64,000 nucleotides of DNA from Chloroflexota bacterium. Lineage in GTDB: Bacteria > Chloroflexota > Anaerolineae > Anaerolineales > Villigracilaceae. The position numbers and the translations under genes are program-made. The stretch lies in NCBI GenBank assembly GCA_021787595.1, contig JAJYLQ010000012.1:1-64000 (forward strand), given 5' to 3'. Within the stretch, counting starts at the first letter, position 1, and each line of letters starts with the position of its first letter. Below are positions 56,413-64,000 of the stretch, one piece after another. The notes beneath the pieces are model-generated. The model ran no database searches and was not told the DNA's origin. It saw nothing but the letters and a program-made list of their open reading frames with translations.

Positions 56413-56516
56413 TGTCATTGCGAGTGGCGCCTTAGCGCCGCGTGGCAATCTCCGAGACAAACAATTGAATGTTACATGAGATTGCCACGATCCGCTGCGC
56501 GGGTCTCGCAATGACA
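56413..56516. repeat. TGTCATTGCGAG-family repeat
   Basis: TGTCATTGCGAGTGGCGCC at 56413 and CTCGCAATGACA ending at 56516, with GGCAATCTCC ... GAGATTGCC inside. It lies between converging genes. Confidence 0.85.
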
Positions 56517-56549
56517 TTCTTGTCTTATGGGCACGGCGACGCCGTATCC

Positions 56550-57104
56550 CTACTTATCTACGACAATCCACGCGCTGGAATCTTTGGCAATGACGCGGGC
56601 GTCACCAGAATCGAACAGCGCGGCGATTTGATCCGGCGCGAGAAAATGACTGCGCATCAATAACATCTTCTCACCCAGGGCAACCATCTTCACGCCAAAA
56701 CTACGAATATCCGGTTCTTCGATCACGATCCGCCCGCCGGCCTTGAGCACGCGAAAGAGTTCGCGCGCGGTACCGGCCTGATCTACCACATGATGGAACG
56801 CGTCCACCATGATGACGCGGTCGAAGGAATTATCGGGGAAAGGCAAACGCTCCGTTTGGGCCGCGGCCGCTCGAAGTCCCGGTTTGGATGCGGCGAAGCG
56901 CAACATACCAAGCGAAACGTCCGCAACGATAACTTGCGCGGCTTGATTCCGCAGCGCGAACGCCACGCGTCCCGTGCCGCCGCCCGCGTCGAGCAAGAGT
57001 CCGTTCGTCGGCAGGTCTGCCGCGGACATCATCCCATCCAACGACGAATACCCGCCGGCGCGGTTATACAAGGGTGCGATGAGATCGAAATGATCGAACG
57101 GCAT
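56550..57104 (-). CDS. Class I SAM-dependent methyltransferase
   Basis: This 184-residue protein has a class I methyltransferase fold: LLLDAGGGTGRVAFAL (SAM motif I), VIVADVSLGMLRFA, ERLPFPDNSFDRVIMVDAFH and AGGRIVIEEPDI. It is closest in style to the UbiE/Coq5 and Methyltransf_11 groups; the substrate is unknown. It starts one base after the comEA stop region and ends a seven-gene minus-strand run that starts at 61134. Confidence 0.88.
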   Translation of the reverse strand: MPFDHFDLIAPLYNRAGGYSSLDGMMSAADLPTNGLLLDAGGGTGRVAFALRNQAAQVIVADVSLGMLRFAASKPGLRAAAAQTERLPFPDNSFDRVIMVDAFHHVVDQAGTARELFRVLKAGGRIVIEEPDIRSFGVKMVALGEKMLLMRSHFLAPDQIAALFDSGDARVIAKDSSAWIVVDK

Positions 57105-57105
57105 A

Positions 57106-57687
57106 TCACTGCACCGTGATCAATGTTTTGATGTTATCAAAGGTTGCGGGGCCGATCCCGGCGACGTTCATGATGTCTTCGATCTTTTGGAACGGGCCGT
57201 GTTGATTACGATAATCAATGATCTTCTGCGCGGTCGTCGGGCCGATGCCGGGTAGTGTATCGAGCTGCGCCAGCGTCGCGGTGTTGATGTTGATCAGGTC
57301 CGCTGCCGGAACCGTCGGCGTGGTCAACACCAGGAACGGCGCGTTGGATGAAGAGGGCGGAGCTCCGGCTGCCGCTCCACTTCCAGCCGGGATGTTGATC
57401 TGCTGTCCATCTTCGAGCTTTGCGGCGAGATTGACCGAAGTTGTATCGGCAGTGGACAGCAGCCCGCCCGCCGCGTTTACCGCATCCTGAACGCGGCTTC
57501 CCTGCGCGAACGAATAAACGCCGGGATGGACGACTTCCCCCATAATTTGAATCGTGATGGAAGGCTGCGTGGGCGAAGGCAAAAGCTTCACGGGTTCGCC
57601 GGACGGCAAACGCGTCACGATGAACAGCGCGCCCGCCAAAATGAAACCAGCCAGCAATCCGATCAAAACGTACGCGACTTGCTTCAT
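57106..57687 (-). CDS. comEA: ComEA-like DNA-binding protein (SLBB plus helix-hairpin-helix)
   Basis: This 193-residue protein has an N-terminal membrane anchor (YVLIGLLAGFILAGALFIV), an SLBB domain (IQIMGEVVHPGVYSFAQGSR, VQDAVNAAGGLL) and a C-terminal ComEA helix-hairpin-helix domain (LININTATLAQLDTLPGIGP, TTAQKIIDYRNQHGPFQKIE). ComEA binds incoming double-stranded DNA at the cell surface in natural competence. No comEC is in the window. It lies between the GNAT and methyltransferase genes. Confidence 0.92.
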   Translation of the reverse strand: MKQVAYVLIGLLAGFILAGALFIVTRLPSGEPVKLLPSPTQPSITIQIMGEVVHPGVYSFAQGSRVQDAVNAAGGLLSTADTTSVNLAAKLEDGQQINIPAGSGAAAGAPPSSSNAPFLVLTTPTVPAADLININTATLAQLDTLPGIGPTTAQKIIDYRNQHGPFQKIEDIMNVAGIGPATFDNIKTLITVQ

Positions 57688-57696
57688 GGTTCTATT

Positions 57697-58131
57697 TTAC
57701 AACAATCTCATCACCAGCAATGATTCGCCTTTTGGCATGAATAAAGAAGCAAGCCGAACCAAACGGTTAAAGTAAGGGGGCATCTCATTCAAACCAATGG
57801 TGTGAAAATTCCATTTTTCATAGAACGGGCCGAGGCTCGAGCGGCATGTCAGATACAACGGGCGCCGCGCCCGTGCGATCAAATGCTCGATGATGAGGCG
57901 CGCAATGCCTTTGCCGCGATCCTCCAGCTCGACCGCGATGGATGCTAATTCGCCAATGTCTTTGCCATGCGGTTTAAGTTGCCCGCAGCCTCGCATCCTC
58001 CCGGACCCGTCAACGGCCACCACAAAGCGGCGCCAATCCAAACCCGTCGGGTTGATTCCCACCCGGTGAATCAAATTCCTGATCGCGGCAGAATCCGCTT
58101 CTGTCGCGGGACGAAGCACAAAGTCAGCCAA
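57697..58131 (-). CDS. GNAT family acetyltransferase
   Basis: This 144-residue protein has the GNAT fold: FVLRPATEADSAAIRNLIHR, then RGCGQLKPHGKDIGELASIA, VELEDRGKGIARLIIEHLIA (acetyl-CoA pyrophosphate loop R/Q-x-x-G-x-A variant) and YEKWNFHTIGLNEMP. It resembles the ArgA/YhbS-like subgroup. Substrate unknown. It overlaps the CPBP protease gene by eight bases. Confidence 0.88.
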   Translation of the reverse strand: MADFVLRPATEADSAAIRNLIHRVGINPTGLDWRRFVVAVDGSGRMRGCGQLKPHGKDIGELASIAVELEDRGKGIARLIIEHLIARARRPLYLTCRSSLGPFYEKWNFHTIGLNEMPPYFNRLVRLASLFMPKGESLLVMRLL

Positions 58132-58738
58132 GCAGACCTGCCGCGACGATAATGGTAAACGAGGCTACGAACCAATGAATCAAAAATGGATAAACGAACG
58201 AACGCGTCCGATAGGCCACCCAGCCAAATACAAAGCCGCCGAAGATTGTTGAAAGTGTCTCGACTTCCGGCTTGCCGATGTGCGCCAGCGCAAACGGGAC
58301 AGCTTGAAGCCATAACGCTTCCGGCCCAAATTTGCGCGCATAAGCGAATAAAATGAAACCACGGAACATGAATTCCCAACCGAACAGATCAATGAAAGTG
58401 TTCCATGGCAAGCCCGCTAATTGTGGTTTGTAATAATCCTGCATTGCCGCGCCGCGCGCCACAAACCAAAGCACCGGTGCGATCAGGATGATGCCCAACG
58501 CCGTGAGAATCAAGCCGGCTTTCCAATCGCCAAATGTAAATCCGTAGTCGCGAGGGTTATCACGGAAGACCACAAGAATAATGAAGAGCGGTATCAGCAA
58601 ATATAAAATCGTGCGGTCATAGCCTTTGTACGGAGTCAGTTGATGATAGTAATCCACCATCAAAAGCAGGGTCGTGACGATGGTGATCGTCAGGACTTTC
58701 CAATCAAAGTGGAGGCGTTCGCCGAGAAGAGTTTTCAT
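58124..58738 (-). CDS. CPBP family intramembrane metalloprotease
   Basis: This 204-residue membrane protein belongs to the CAAX/CPBP group. It has about six hydrophobic segments and the motifs LFGWEFMFRGFILF (E-x-x-x-R; the usual Glu-Glu pair is Trp-Glu here), VPFALAHIGKPEVE (FxxxH) and YPFLIHWFVAS (H). The single first Glu may limit activity. CPBP proteases cut prenylated or hydrophobic substrates. The ATG at 58738 replaces a longer start that overlaps the upstream gene. Confidence 0.85.
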   Translation of the reverse strand: MKTLLGERLHFDWKVLTITIVTTLLLMVDYYHQLTPYKGYDRTILYLLIPLFIILVVFRDNPRDYGFTFGDWKAGLILTALGIILIAPVLWFVARGAAMQDYYKPQLAGLPWNTFIDLFGWEFMFRGFILFAYARKFGPEALWLQAVPFALAHIGKPEVETLSTIFGGFVFGWVAYRTRSFVYPFLIHWFVASFTIIVAAGLLG

Positions 58739-58745
58739 AAATTTT

Positions 58746-60128
58746 TCAATACGGCAAATAGAGCTGGTTTCCATTCGGCCCCAGCATTTGGGAAATGACC
58801 GGCCAGTCATGATAGATTTCCAGTGACCAGTTTAGCACAAGAAGCAAAGCTACAACCAGCGCAACCCAAAGAAGTATTCGCGGACGAGATTTGAATGCGG
58901 CAAAACCGTTTACCCAAAAATTCGCGGCCACGATTGCAAAGAATGGAATCAAAGCCAGGTGGAATCGCTCTTCGGACAGAATGAAGACATGCGGCAATAA
59001 ATATCCGATGAAGAGCAAAGCCAGCAAAATCGTCTGCGGATGCCAGGGCAACCGCGCCGCACCGAACGCGCTGGATGATGCAACCGCGACAAACGGCAGG
59101 CCCAGAATCACAAGGATCAAAATCAAAAGCGGCGGAGGAATATATCCGAGAAAATCGTTGACGTAGAAATAAGTAAAGGCGCGCCATTCCACATCGAAGA
59201 AATAGCCCAGCCGGTTCGCAGCCAGAATCGGAAAACGCGCCGGATCTTGTTCGATAAACTGGATTGCCTTTTGTGTGCCGACTTCATCGCGGGTTTTATC
59301 GTCAAGAATGGACATCAGATCGAGCGAGGGGCCAAACGTAAATGTCCCGGTGGATTGCGGAGAATAACCAACGTAAAGGTTGTAGCCCAACGAAGTCTCG
59401 ATGCTGGTCAGTTTGTGGGCGAGCAAAGAATTACGGATGATCCACGGCGTGATGGTCACGAGAAGCGCGACCAGCGAAAGGATCGCGCCGCGGCGGTTTT
59501 TCAAAATAAACCAAATCCATAAAATGGCAAGCAGTCCGAACGCGAGAATAATGGAGCGCGTCAATGCGGCAAGGCCGAGGAGAAAACCAGAAAGAAGAAA
59601 GTTGAAAGCGGTTGGCTTTTCCGCGGCGCGAAGAAACGCGAGCACCGCAGCAAGCACAAGCAGAAAAAACAGATTCTCGGTTGCAAGCGCGATTGGGAAA
59701 ATCAAAAGCATCGGGTAAACCGCGACGATCCACGCGGCAATTTCGGCAGTCTTCTTTCCTCTTTCGTCTTTCTTTGCGTCAGGAGGAAAAAAGAAAGAAG
59801 AAAGATGTTGCGCGGTCAGATATGTTAGCGGCGCAAGCAGCGCGCCGAGAACCGTCTGCGCCAAACGCGCCGCGAAAAATCGTCCATCATTGATCCCGTT
59901 GAAATAATAAATGATTGCAAGAAAGGCCGGATACAACGGCGCACGAAAAGTGGTCGGCATCCCGCGCGGGTCGAGATGCAAAGTTGCGAGGTCAAGGTGA
60001 AGATACGGGGCAATGCGCGCCAAGTCGGCGGGCGCGTACCATCGAAATCCGAGTCCCGAAGCGAGGCTGCGCGCCAGCATATCGTATTGGAACATGTCGT
60101 CGAGGCCAATCCCTAATTGGCGCGTCAA
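58746..60128 (-). CDS. GT39-like membrane glycosyltransferase, start uncertain
   Basis: This protein of at least 460 residues has about ten hydrophobic helices and the GT-C signature near the start: GIGLDDMFQYDMLARSLASG, with the catalytic Asp pair, followed by FRAPLYPAFLAIIYYFNG. Such enzymes move sugars from lipid-linked donors. The first standard start codon is TTG at 60128, but conserved-looking membrane sequence (RIFLIALGLRLIPVLL) lies upstream in frame to a stop near 60215, with no ATG, GTG or TTG. A non-standard start or a small sequence error is likely. It overlaps nothing else but lies 58 bases after the SET-domain gene's stop in this annotation. Confidence 0.85.
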   Translation of the reverse strand: MTRQLGIGLDDMFQYDMLARSLASGLGFRWYAPADLARIAPYLHLDLATLHLDPRGMPTTFRAPLYPAFLAIIYYFNGINDGRFFAARLAQTVLGALLAPLTYLTAQHLSSFFFPPDAKKDERGKKTAEIAAWIVAVYPMLLIFPIALATENLFFLLVLAAVLAFLRAAEKPTAFNFLLSGFLLGLAALTRSIILAFGLLAILWIWFILKNRRGAILSLVALLVTITPWIIRNSLLAHKLTSIETSLGYNLYVGYSPQSTGTFTFGPSLDLMSILDDKTRDEVGTQKAIQFIEQDPARFPILAANRLGYFFDVEWRAFTYFYVNDFLGYIPPPLLILILVILGLPFVAVASSSAFGAARLPWHPQTILLALLFIGYLLPHVFILSEERFHLALIPFFAIVAANFWVNGFAAFKSRPRILLWVALVVALLLVLNWSLEIYHDWPVISQMLGPNGNQLYLPY

Positions 60129-60186
60129 AAGAACGGGGATCAGCCGCAGCCCAAGCGCAATCAGAAAGATCCGCGCCGGAAAAGAA

Positions 60187-60729
60187 TTAACGAACTGCCA
60201 CTTTGATTCCTTGATGAACCTCTTTTTTCAACGCGGCGATGCGGCGCTGGAGATATGGAGAAAAATATCCTTCGTATTTCTCCCATAACTCGGGCCGTTT
60301 CCAATCCTCGCCGGTGACGTGTCCGCGGCAGTTAGGCGAACCGCACGAGCAATCGAATTCGTCATAATTCGAACCGTCGCACATGGCGTAGTCGAGACAA
60401 ATTTCCTCGCCCGCTTCGATATCGCGCATGGCGATCAAACCGATTTGTCCGTTCAGCCCCACATTGGGATCACAGCAATGATTGAAGCAATCGGCTTCCT
60501 CCATCGAAGGAGTCATCAAATAGAAATTGTCCTCGATCTGCAAAACCTGCTGCGTAAAGTTGGGCATGTTCGGGTCAACCTCATCGGCGGCCATGATCTT
60601 TCCGCCCCACAGCGCGATCAATTCATCTTTCTGGATCGGCTCGATGGCAAACACGCCGCAGTTTCCCTTTTGGGGATGCGGACGGCTTTCCACTTTTGGC
60701 GACAAATATGAAAAATTCTTTCCGGTCAT
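60187..60729 (-). CDS. SET domain protein with post-SET motif
   Basis: This 180-residue protein is a complete SET domain: GNCGVFAIEPIQKDELIALW at the start, the knot residues EADCFNHCCDPNVGLNGQIG and AGEEICLDYAM, and a post-SET zinc motif CSCGSPNCRGHVTGEDW. SET enzymes transfer methyl groups from SAM to protein lysines; bacterial ones are scattered and mostly uncharacterised. A second, shorter SET gene lies just upstream. Both open the operon that continues with glycosyltransferase, CPBP and GNAT genes. Confidence 0.9.
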   Translation of the reverse strand: MTGKNFSYLSPKVESRPHPQKGNCGVFAIEPIQKDELIALWGGKIMAADEVDPNMPNFTQQVLQIEDNFYLMTPSMEEADCFNHCCDPNVGLNGQIGLIAMRDIEAGEEICLDYAMCDGSNYDEFDCSCGSPNCRGHVTGEDWKRPELWEKYEGYFSPYLQRRIAALKKEVHQGIKVAVR

Positions 60730-60738
60730 TCTTCTCCT

Positions 60739-61134
60739 TCAAACATTCTCGCGGCCCAGTTTGGCCGCGGCCTCGAGATCGGAGGCGAAGTAGTCGCATG
60801 TCAACTCCTTGCCTGCCGGGATATCCCGCGCGGCAATTTCCTGCAAGCCGTCGGGCGTATCTACAAGATTGGGGGCGCCCGCATGATTGACATGCCTGGA
60901 ATTATCCGCGCAAAGAATCATCATGCGTCGTTCGTCCATCACCGCAACATACGTGTAAATCTTCAGGTAATCCTGCGCGGCAGGAGGAAAATTATCGAAC
61001 TCGCTGGCCGGAATGGCAACGTCAACACGCGGATCATATTGCCAAACTACCTGACCTTTGCAAACCGGCTCCTTCAGGAAAACGCCAATGCCGTGAATCG
61101 AACTGTGCCGTAAACTGGTGCGGACGATAAACAT
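60739..61134 (-). CDS. SET domain protein, short
   Basis: This 131-residue protein is a minimal SET domain: SIHGIGVFLKEPVCKGQVVW, then ADNSRHVNHAGAPNLVDTPD (the RxxNH pattern) and AGKELTCDYFASDLEAA. No post-SET cysteines are present. Pairing with the second SET protein ten bases downstream suggests duplication or a two-part system. Substrates unknown. First gene of the minus-strand run 61134-56550. Confidence 0.88.
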   Translation of the reverse strand: MFIVRTSLRHSSIHGIGVFLKEPVCKGQVVWQYDPRVDVAIPASEFDNFPPAAQDYLKIYTYVAVMDERRMMILCADNSRHVNHAGAPNLVDTPDGLQEIAARDIPAGKELTCDYFASDLEAAAKLGRENV

Positions 61135-61339
61135 TCATGCCGCGCATGATAACCGCATCGCGCGGGAATGTGGGCCGGCCCGTTAAACCACATCGCCGCC
61201 TCGCTGAGGACTGCCCTCAACCGGCGGCGGTTGCGCTATGGCTGCGCGAGAAGATTCGTAATGCCGCAAACGAGAAAGGTTACGTATCATTCTCCTATCT
61301 AAGCGTCACATTTTACTACAAATCATTTCAGAGTTCCGA

Positions 61340-62020
61340 TTATTTTCGCGCTGCGGACTTCTTGTTTTCCAACTCGCGCAGCGCATCCTTTCCGATCCAG
61401 CGCGCTGATTTGGATTCGCTCTTCGACAACTCCCGCGCGACTTTTATTGCCTTCGTGCATAGACGGCTGTTCCGCTTCCCGATCTGACGCAATGCCCAAT
61501 TCACCGCCTTGCGGACGAAGTTGCGCTCGTCGTTCGCTTCCCGGACGATGAGCGGCAGCCATTTTTCGAACCTCTCGTCGCCTGACGTTTTATCGTGCAC
61601 CGCGAGCGACGCCATCAGCACGAACCCCGCGCGCTTGACGAATTCTTCCGAACACGCGCTCCATTCGTCTACTTTTTGATTCGCAAACTTGGTTTTATCG
61701 AACAGGTTGCTGCAAACCTGGTCGCAAACATCCCATGAATCAAAAACGTCCGCCCACGATTCCATCTGCGCTTCGGTTACCAGTTTTGGGTCGTCCACGA
61801 ACGCGGCCAGGATTCGCGCCTCGTGGATTCCCGAATCCCAAAGCTCCAAAGCCAAAGCGTGATCCCGCCGATGGGATTTGGCGATCCCGCGCAAAGTCGG
61901 GATGGAAACGCCGAGCGTATTCTTCGGGTTGATTCCGAAGCGCACCATGCCATCCGCATTGTGCGGATCAGCCAGCGATTTCAGATGAGTCAAAATTTCT
62001 TTGGCAGTTTGCGATGTCAT
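61340..62020 (-). CDS. DNA alkylation repair protein (AlkD-like HEAT repeats)
   Basis: This 226-residue protein belongs to the AlkD family of HEAT-repeat DNA glycosylases that remove positively charged alkylated bases: RFGINPKNTLGVSIPTLRGI, ALELWDSGIHEARILAAFVD, DVFDSWDVCDQVCSNLFDKT and ERNFVRKAVNWALRQIGKRN. The Trp and Asp of SWDVCDQ and the Arg/Lys of the later helix correspond to the DNA-binding concave face. Stand-alone gene. The ATG is at 62020; a C-terminal extension ends in a basic tail. Confidence 0.9.
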   Translation of the reverse strand: MTSQTAKEILTHLKSLADPHNADGMVRFGINPKNTLGVSIPTLRGIAKSHRRDHALALELWDSGIHEARILAAFVDDPKLVTEAQMESWADVFDSWDVCDQVCSNLFDKTKFANQKVDEWSACSEEFVKRAGFVLMASLAVHDKTSGDERFEKWLPLIVREANDERNFVRKAVNWALRQIGKRNSRLCTKAIKVARELSKSESKSARWIGKDALRELENKKSAARK

Positions 62021-62234
62021 GAGATGATTTTATCAGAACTGTTCAGGAAAGTCCGGCTCTCTGGGACTTGCCGTGGTGCGCAGCCAGCCGTAGGTCAAAT
62101 TGCCAATTTGACCTACATCATGCCGCCAAATATGCTGGTCCATCACGGCAATTCCCAATGAACCGAAAGTCCCATCCGGCCAGCGTCACTTTTTGCACGG
62201 TATAATCGTGGCAGCATATTCCACGGAGGCTCAA

Positions 62235-63404
62235 GTGAGTGACGCTCTTTTTCCCCTCAGCAATGAACACAAGATGATTCGGGATGCCGCACGCGATTTC
62301 GCCAAAAACGAAATCGCCCCGATCGCGGCGCAGTTCGACGAAAGCGGCGAATTTCCATACGAGACCATCAAGAAAATGGGAGAAATGGGATTCATGGGAA
62401 TCGAAGTGCCTGAACAATATGGCGGGGCAGGCATGGACACGCTGTCCTATGTGCTGGCGCTCGAAGAGATCTGCAAAGTGGACGCCTCGCACGGCGTCAT
62501 CATGTCAGTCAACAACTCGCTGTATTGTCACGGCATCATGAAGTTCGGCACCGAAGAACAAAAACAGAAATTTCTCAAGCCGGTCGCGTCGGGCAAAGCG
62601 ATCGGCGCTTATTCGCTGACCGAACCAATGTCCGGCTCTGACGCGGGGACGATGAAAAGCCGCGCGGTGAGAGATGGCGATTTCTACGTTCTCAACGGGC
62701 GCAAGTCCTGGGTCACAAGCGGGCCCATTGCGGATTACATCGTCGTCTTCACGATGACGGATCCCGCGAAGAAACAAAAAGGGATCAGCGCTTTCCTAAT
62801 GGATACGAAAAACGCGCCTGGATTCGTCCGCGGCAAGAAGGAACCCAAGCTCGGAATCCGCGCCTCGGCAACCAGCGAGATCATTTTCGAGAATTGCCGC
62901 GTGCCTGCCGCCAACCGTCTTGGCGAAGAAGGGGATGGATTCAAAATTGCGATGACTGTGCTGGATGCGGGCCGCATCGGAATCGGTTCGCAGGCGCTGG
63001 GAATCGCCGAAGCTGCCTACGAAGCCAGCGTCGCCTACGCGCGCGAGCGCGAAGCCTTCGGCCAGAAGATCGGCGAATTCCAGGGAACGGGATTCAAAAT
63101 CGCAGACATGAAGACGCGCATCGAGGCCGCGCGCCTGCTGATCTACAACGCCGCCGCCGCAAAGGAACGATCCAAAGCAACCGGCGAGCGGTACACGCTT
63201 CAATCTTCGATGGCAAAATTGTTCGCGTCCGAGACGGCGATGTTCTGCGCCCACGCTGCGGTGCAGATCCACGGCGGAATGGGTTACAGCAAGGAACTGC
63301 CTGTCGAGCGTTTCTTCCGCGACGCAAAGATCACTGAAATCTACGAAGGCACCAGCGAAATCCAGCGGCACGTGATCAGCCGCGCCGAATTGGGACTCAA
63401 ATAG
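62235..63404 (+). CDS. Acyl-CoA dehydrogenase (butyryl-CoA dehydrogenase-like)
   Basis: This 389-residue enzyme has ALFPLSNEHKMIRDAARDFA, GFMGIEVPEQYGGAGMDTLS, AYSLTEPMSGSDAGTMKSRA, SWVTSGPIADYIVVFTM, REAFGQKIGEFQGTGFKIAD and the catalytic-Glu block IYEGTSEIQRHVISR, closest to short-chain (butyryl/glutaryl-type) members. The GTG at 62235 has GGAGG five bases upstream; in-frame codons above it include a TATAAT box (62201-62206) and are not coding. It is followed after eight bases by a membrane-protein gene. Confidence 0.95.
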   Translation: MSDALFPLSNEHKMIRDAARDFAKNEIAPIAAQFDESGEFPYETIKKMGEMGFMGIEVPEQYGGAGMDTLSYVLALEEICKVDASHGVIMSVNNSLYCHGIMKFGTEEQKQKFLKPVASGKAIGAYSLTEPMSGSDAGTMKSRAVRDGDFYVLNGRKSWVTSGPIADYIVVFTMTDPAKKQKGISAFLMDTKNAPGFVRGKKEPKLGIRASATSEIIFENCRVPAANRLGEEGDGFKIAMTVLDAGRIGIGSQALGIAEAAYEASVAYAREREAFGQKIGEFQGTGFKIADMKTRIEAARLLIYNAAAAKERSKATGERYTLQSSMAKLFASETAMFCAHAAVQIHGGMGYSKELPVERFFRDAKITEIYEGTSEIQRHVISRAELGLK

Positions 63405-63412
63405 TTTCCCGC

Positions 63413-64000
63413 ATGAGAATTGGCGGTACAGCGAGTAAGGGCGCAAGCGCGTGGTCTTTGCGCGTCTTTTTGATTGGCGTCAAAAAGACTCTCTTATCTG
63501 GCTGGCTTCTTCTCCTGGTCGGCCTGGTGATCATTGCGTGCGGCCAATATCTGATGGAACAGCGTAACGCGCTCCTTCTCCATTCGCAGAACATCATTAT
63601 ATGGGGAATCATAAACAGGCTCGATATACCCAACCTGGAGAATGTTGTTTCTGCATTTGGTCTATTCCTGGTCGGAGGCTTAATCTGGTATTTCGGCGTC
63701 CCGTTAAAATATCGAATAACTGAGCAGTTGCCAATGGAACGGGCAGGCCTCAAGCAAATTGATTGGAAGTATTCGGCGCCGCGTCTGGCTATCATTGGCC
63801 TGCTGTTCGCCTTTTTGCTGTTTCAACTGGGATTGCATCAATACCAGACATTCTTTCCTCTGCTCTGGCTTGCTCTTCTAATCTGGCTCTCGCTCATTTT
63901 CTGGACTTGGGACCGACGTGCCCAAACCGATCTTGCTCCTGGCCTTAACCACACAGACATTGCGTGGATGCTTGGATTATTTGCATTTTCCATAATCGTA
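63413..64000 (+). CDS. Multi-pass membrane protein, 3' end outside the window
   Basis: An open frame of 196 codons runs from the ATG at 63413 to the right edge without a stop. It has at least four hydrophobic segments (KTLLSGWLLLLVGLVIIACG; VVSAFGLFLVGGLIWYFGVP; LAIIGLLFAFLLFQLGLHQY; FPLLWLALLIWLSLIFWTW) and a fifth beginning at the edge. The pattern recalls the N-terminal part of large glycosyltransferase-like membrane proteins, but the diagnostic part is missing. No strong Shine-Dalgarno is seen; it starts eight bases after the dehydrogenase stop. Confidence 0.65.
   Translation, partial: MRIGGTASKGASAWSLRVFLIGVKKTLLSGWLLLLVGLVIIACGQYLMEQRNALLLHSQNIIIWGIINRLDIPNLENVVSAFGLFLVGGLIWYFGVPLKYRITEQLPMERAGLKQIDWKYSAPRLAIIGLLFAFLLFQLGLHQYQTFFPLLWLALLIWLSLIFWTWDRRAQTDLAPGLNHTDIAWMLGLFAFSIIV

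Overview
The window looks like a chromosomal piece of a Chloroflexota bacterium, most likely class Anaerolineae. This is inferred from gene content, lipoproteins with Thr/Pro-rich linkers, many leaderless-looking starts and a dense load of dispersed palindromic repeats; no rRNA marker is present. I see no tRNA, rRNA, CRISPR array or prophage. Two unrelated frameshifts about 1.2 kb apart (20966-22603) mean small assembly errors must be kept in mind.

The most interesting content is a bacterial microcompartment (BMC) system split over two clusters. Cluster 1 (3976-14810, minus strand) is an ethanolamine-utilisation operon in transcription order eutN, eutA, eutB, eutC, eutL, acylating aldehyde dehydrogenase, eutM, eutQ, eutT, eutJ, a CcmP/CsoS1D-type tandem shell protein and a small EutQ-N-like protein. 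Cluster 2 (26264-29390, plus strand) carries an RpiB-type sugar-phosphate isomerase and a DeoC deoxyribose-phosphate aldolase, both with an added N-terminal amphipathic helix like a cargo-encapsulation peptide, then three EutN-type vertex proteins and a paralogue of the small protein. Cluster 2 has no hexamer or trimer shell gene and cluster 1 has only one vertex gene, so they probably build one shell. EutBC and DeoC both release acetaldehyde, and the single acylating dehydrogenase would convert both streams to acetyl-CoA. No phosphotransacetylase, alcohol dehydrogenase, EutH, EutP, EutS or EutR homologue is in the window.

Layout of the rest: 1-3564 holds an IS630-like transposase edge, an acyltransferase, a PilZ protein, a thiolase and an HExxH protein. 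At 3600-3942 there is a candidate structured RNA with a terminator and a MITE-like element. At 16225-20677 lies a TetR-controlled ABC-2 efflux operon with a near-consensus promoter and a palindromic operator. At 20694-26162 are a PspC protein, a MNT/HEPN toxin-antitoxin pair with a broken HEPN gene, a broken YjbQ, a GyrI-like protein, a WYL regulator and DNA polymerase IV. At 29675-35605 are oligopeptidase B, a SpoIID-like exported protein broken by an inversion/deletion, and an anchored beta-propeller protein. At 35841-41480 are citrate synthase of mitochondrial type, malate dehydrogenase, thioredoxin reductase, an RDD protein and a class III aminotransferase. At 42173-46383 is a MoxR/DUF58/DUF4129 operon. 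At 46531-53308 are small zinc-ribbon and toxin-antitoxin genes, lipoproteins, a CapA-like protein and an enolase-superfamily racemase/OSBS. At 53684-64000 are a YwiC-like protein, DsrE, two acyl-CoA dehydrogenases, a minus-strand operon with two SET-domain proteins, a glycosyltransferase, a CPBP protease, GNAT, ComEA and a methyltransferase, plus an AlkD-type protein and a membrane protein cut by the right edge.

A second theme is repeats. At least five dispersed repeat families occupy nearly every gap of the eut operon and have also entered coding sequences in frame (ABC ATPase, GyrI-like, CapA-like, and the MoxR/DUF58 junction), where they encode extra peptide loops or a new C-terminus.
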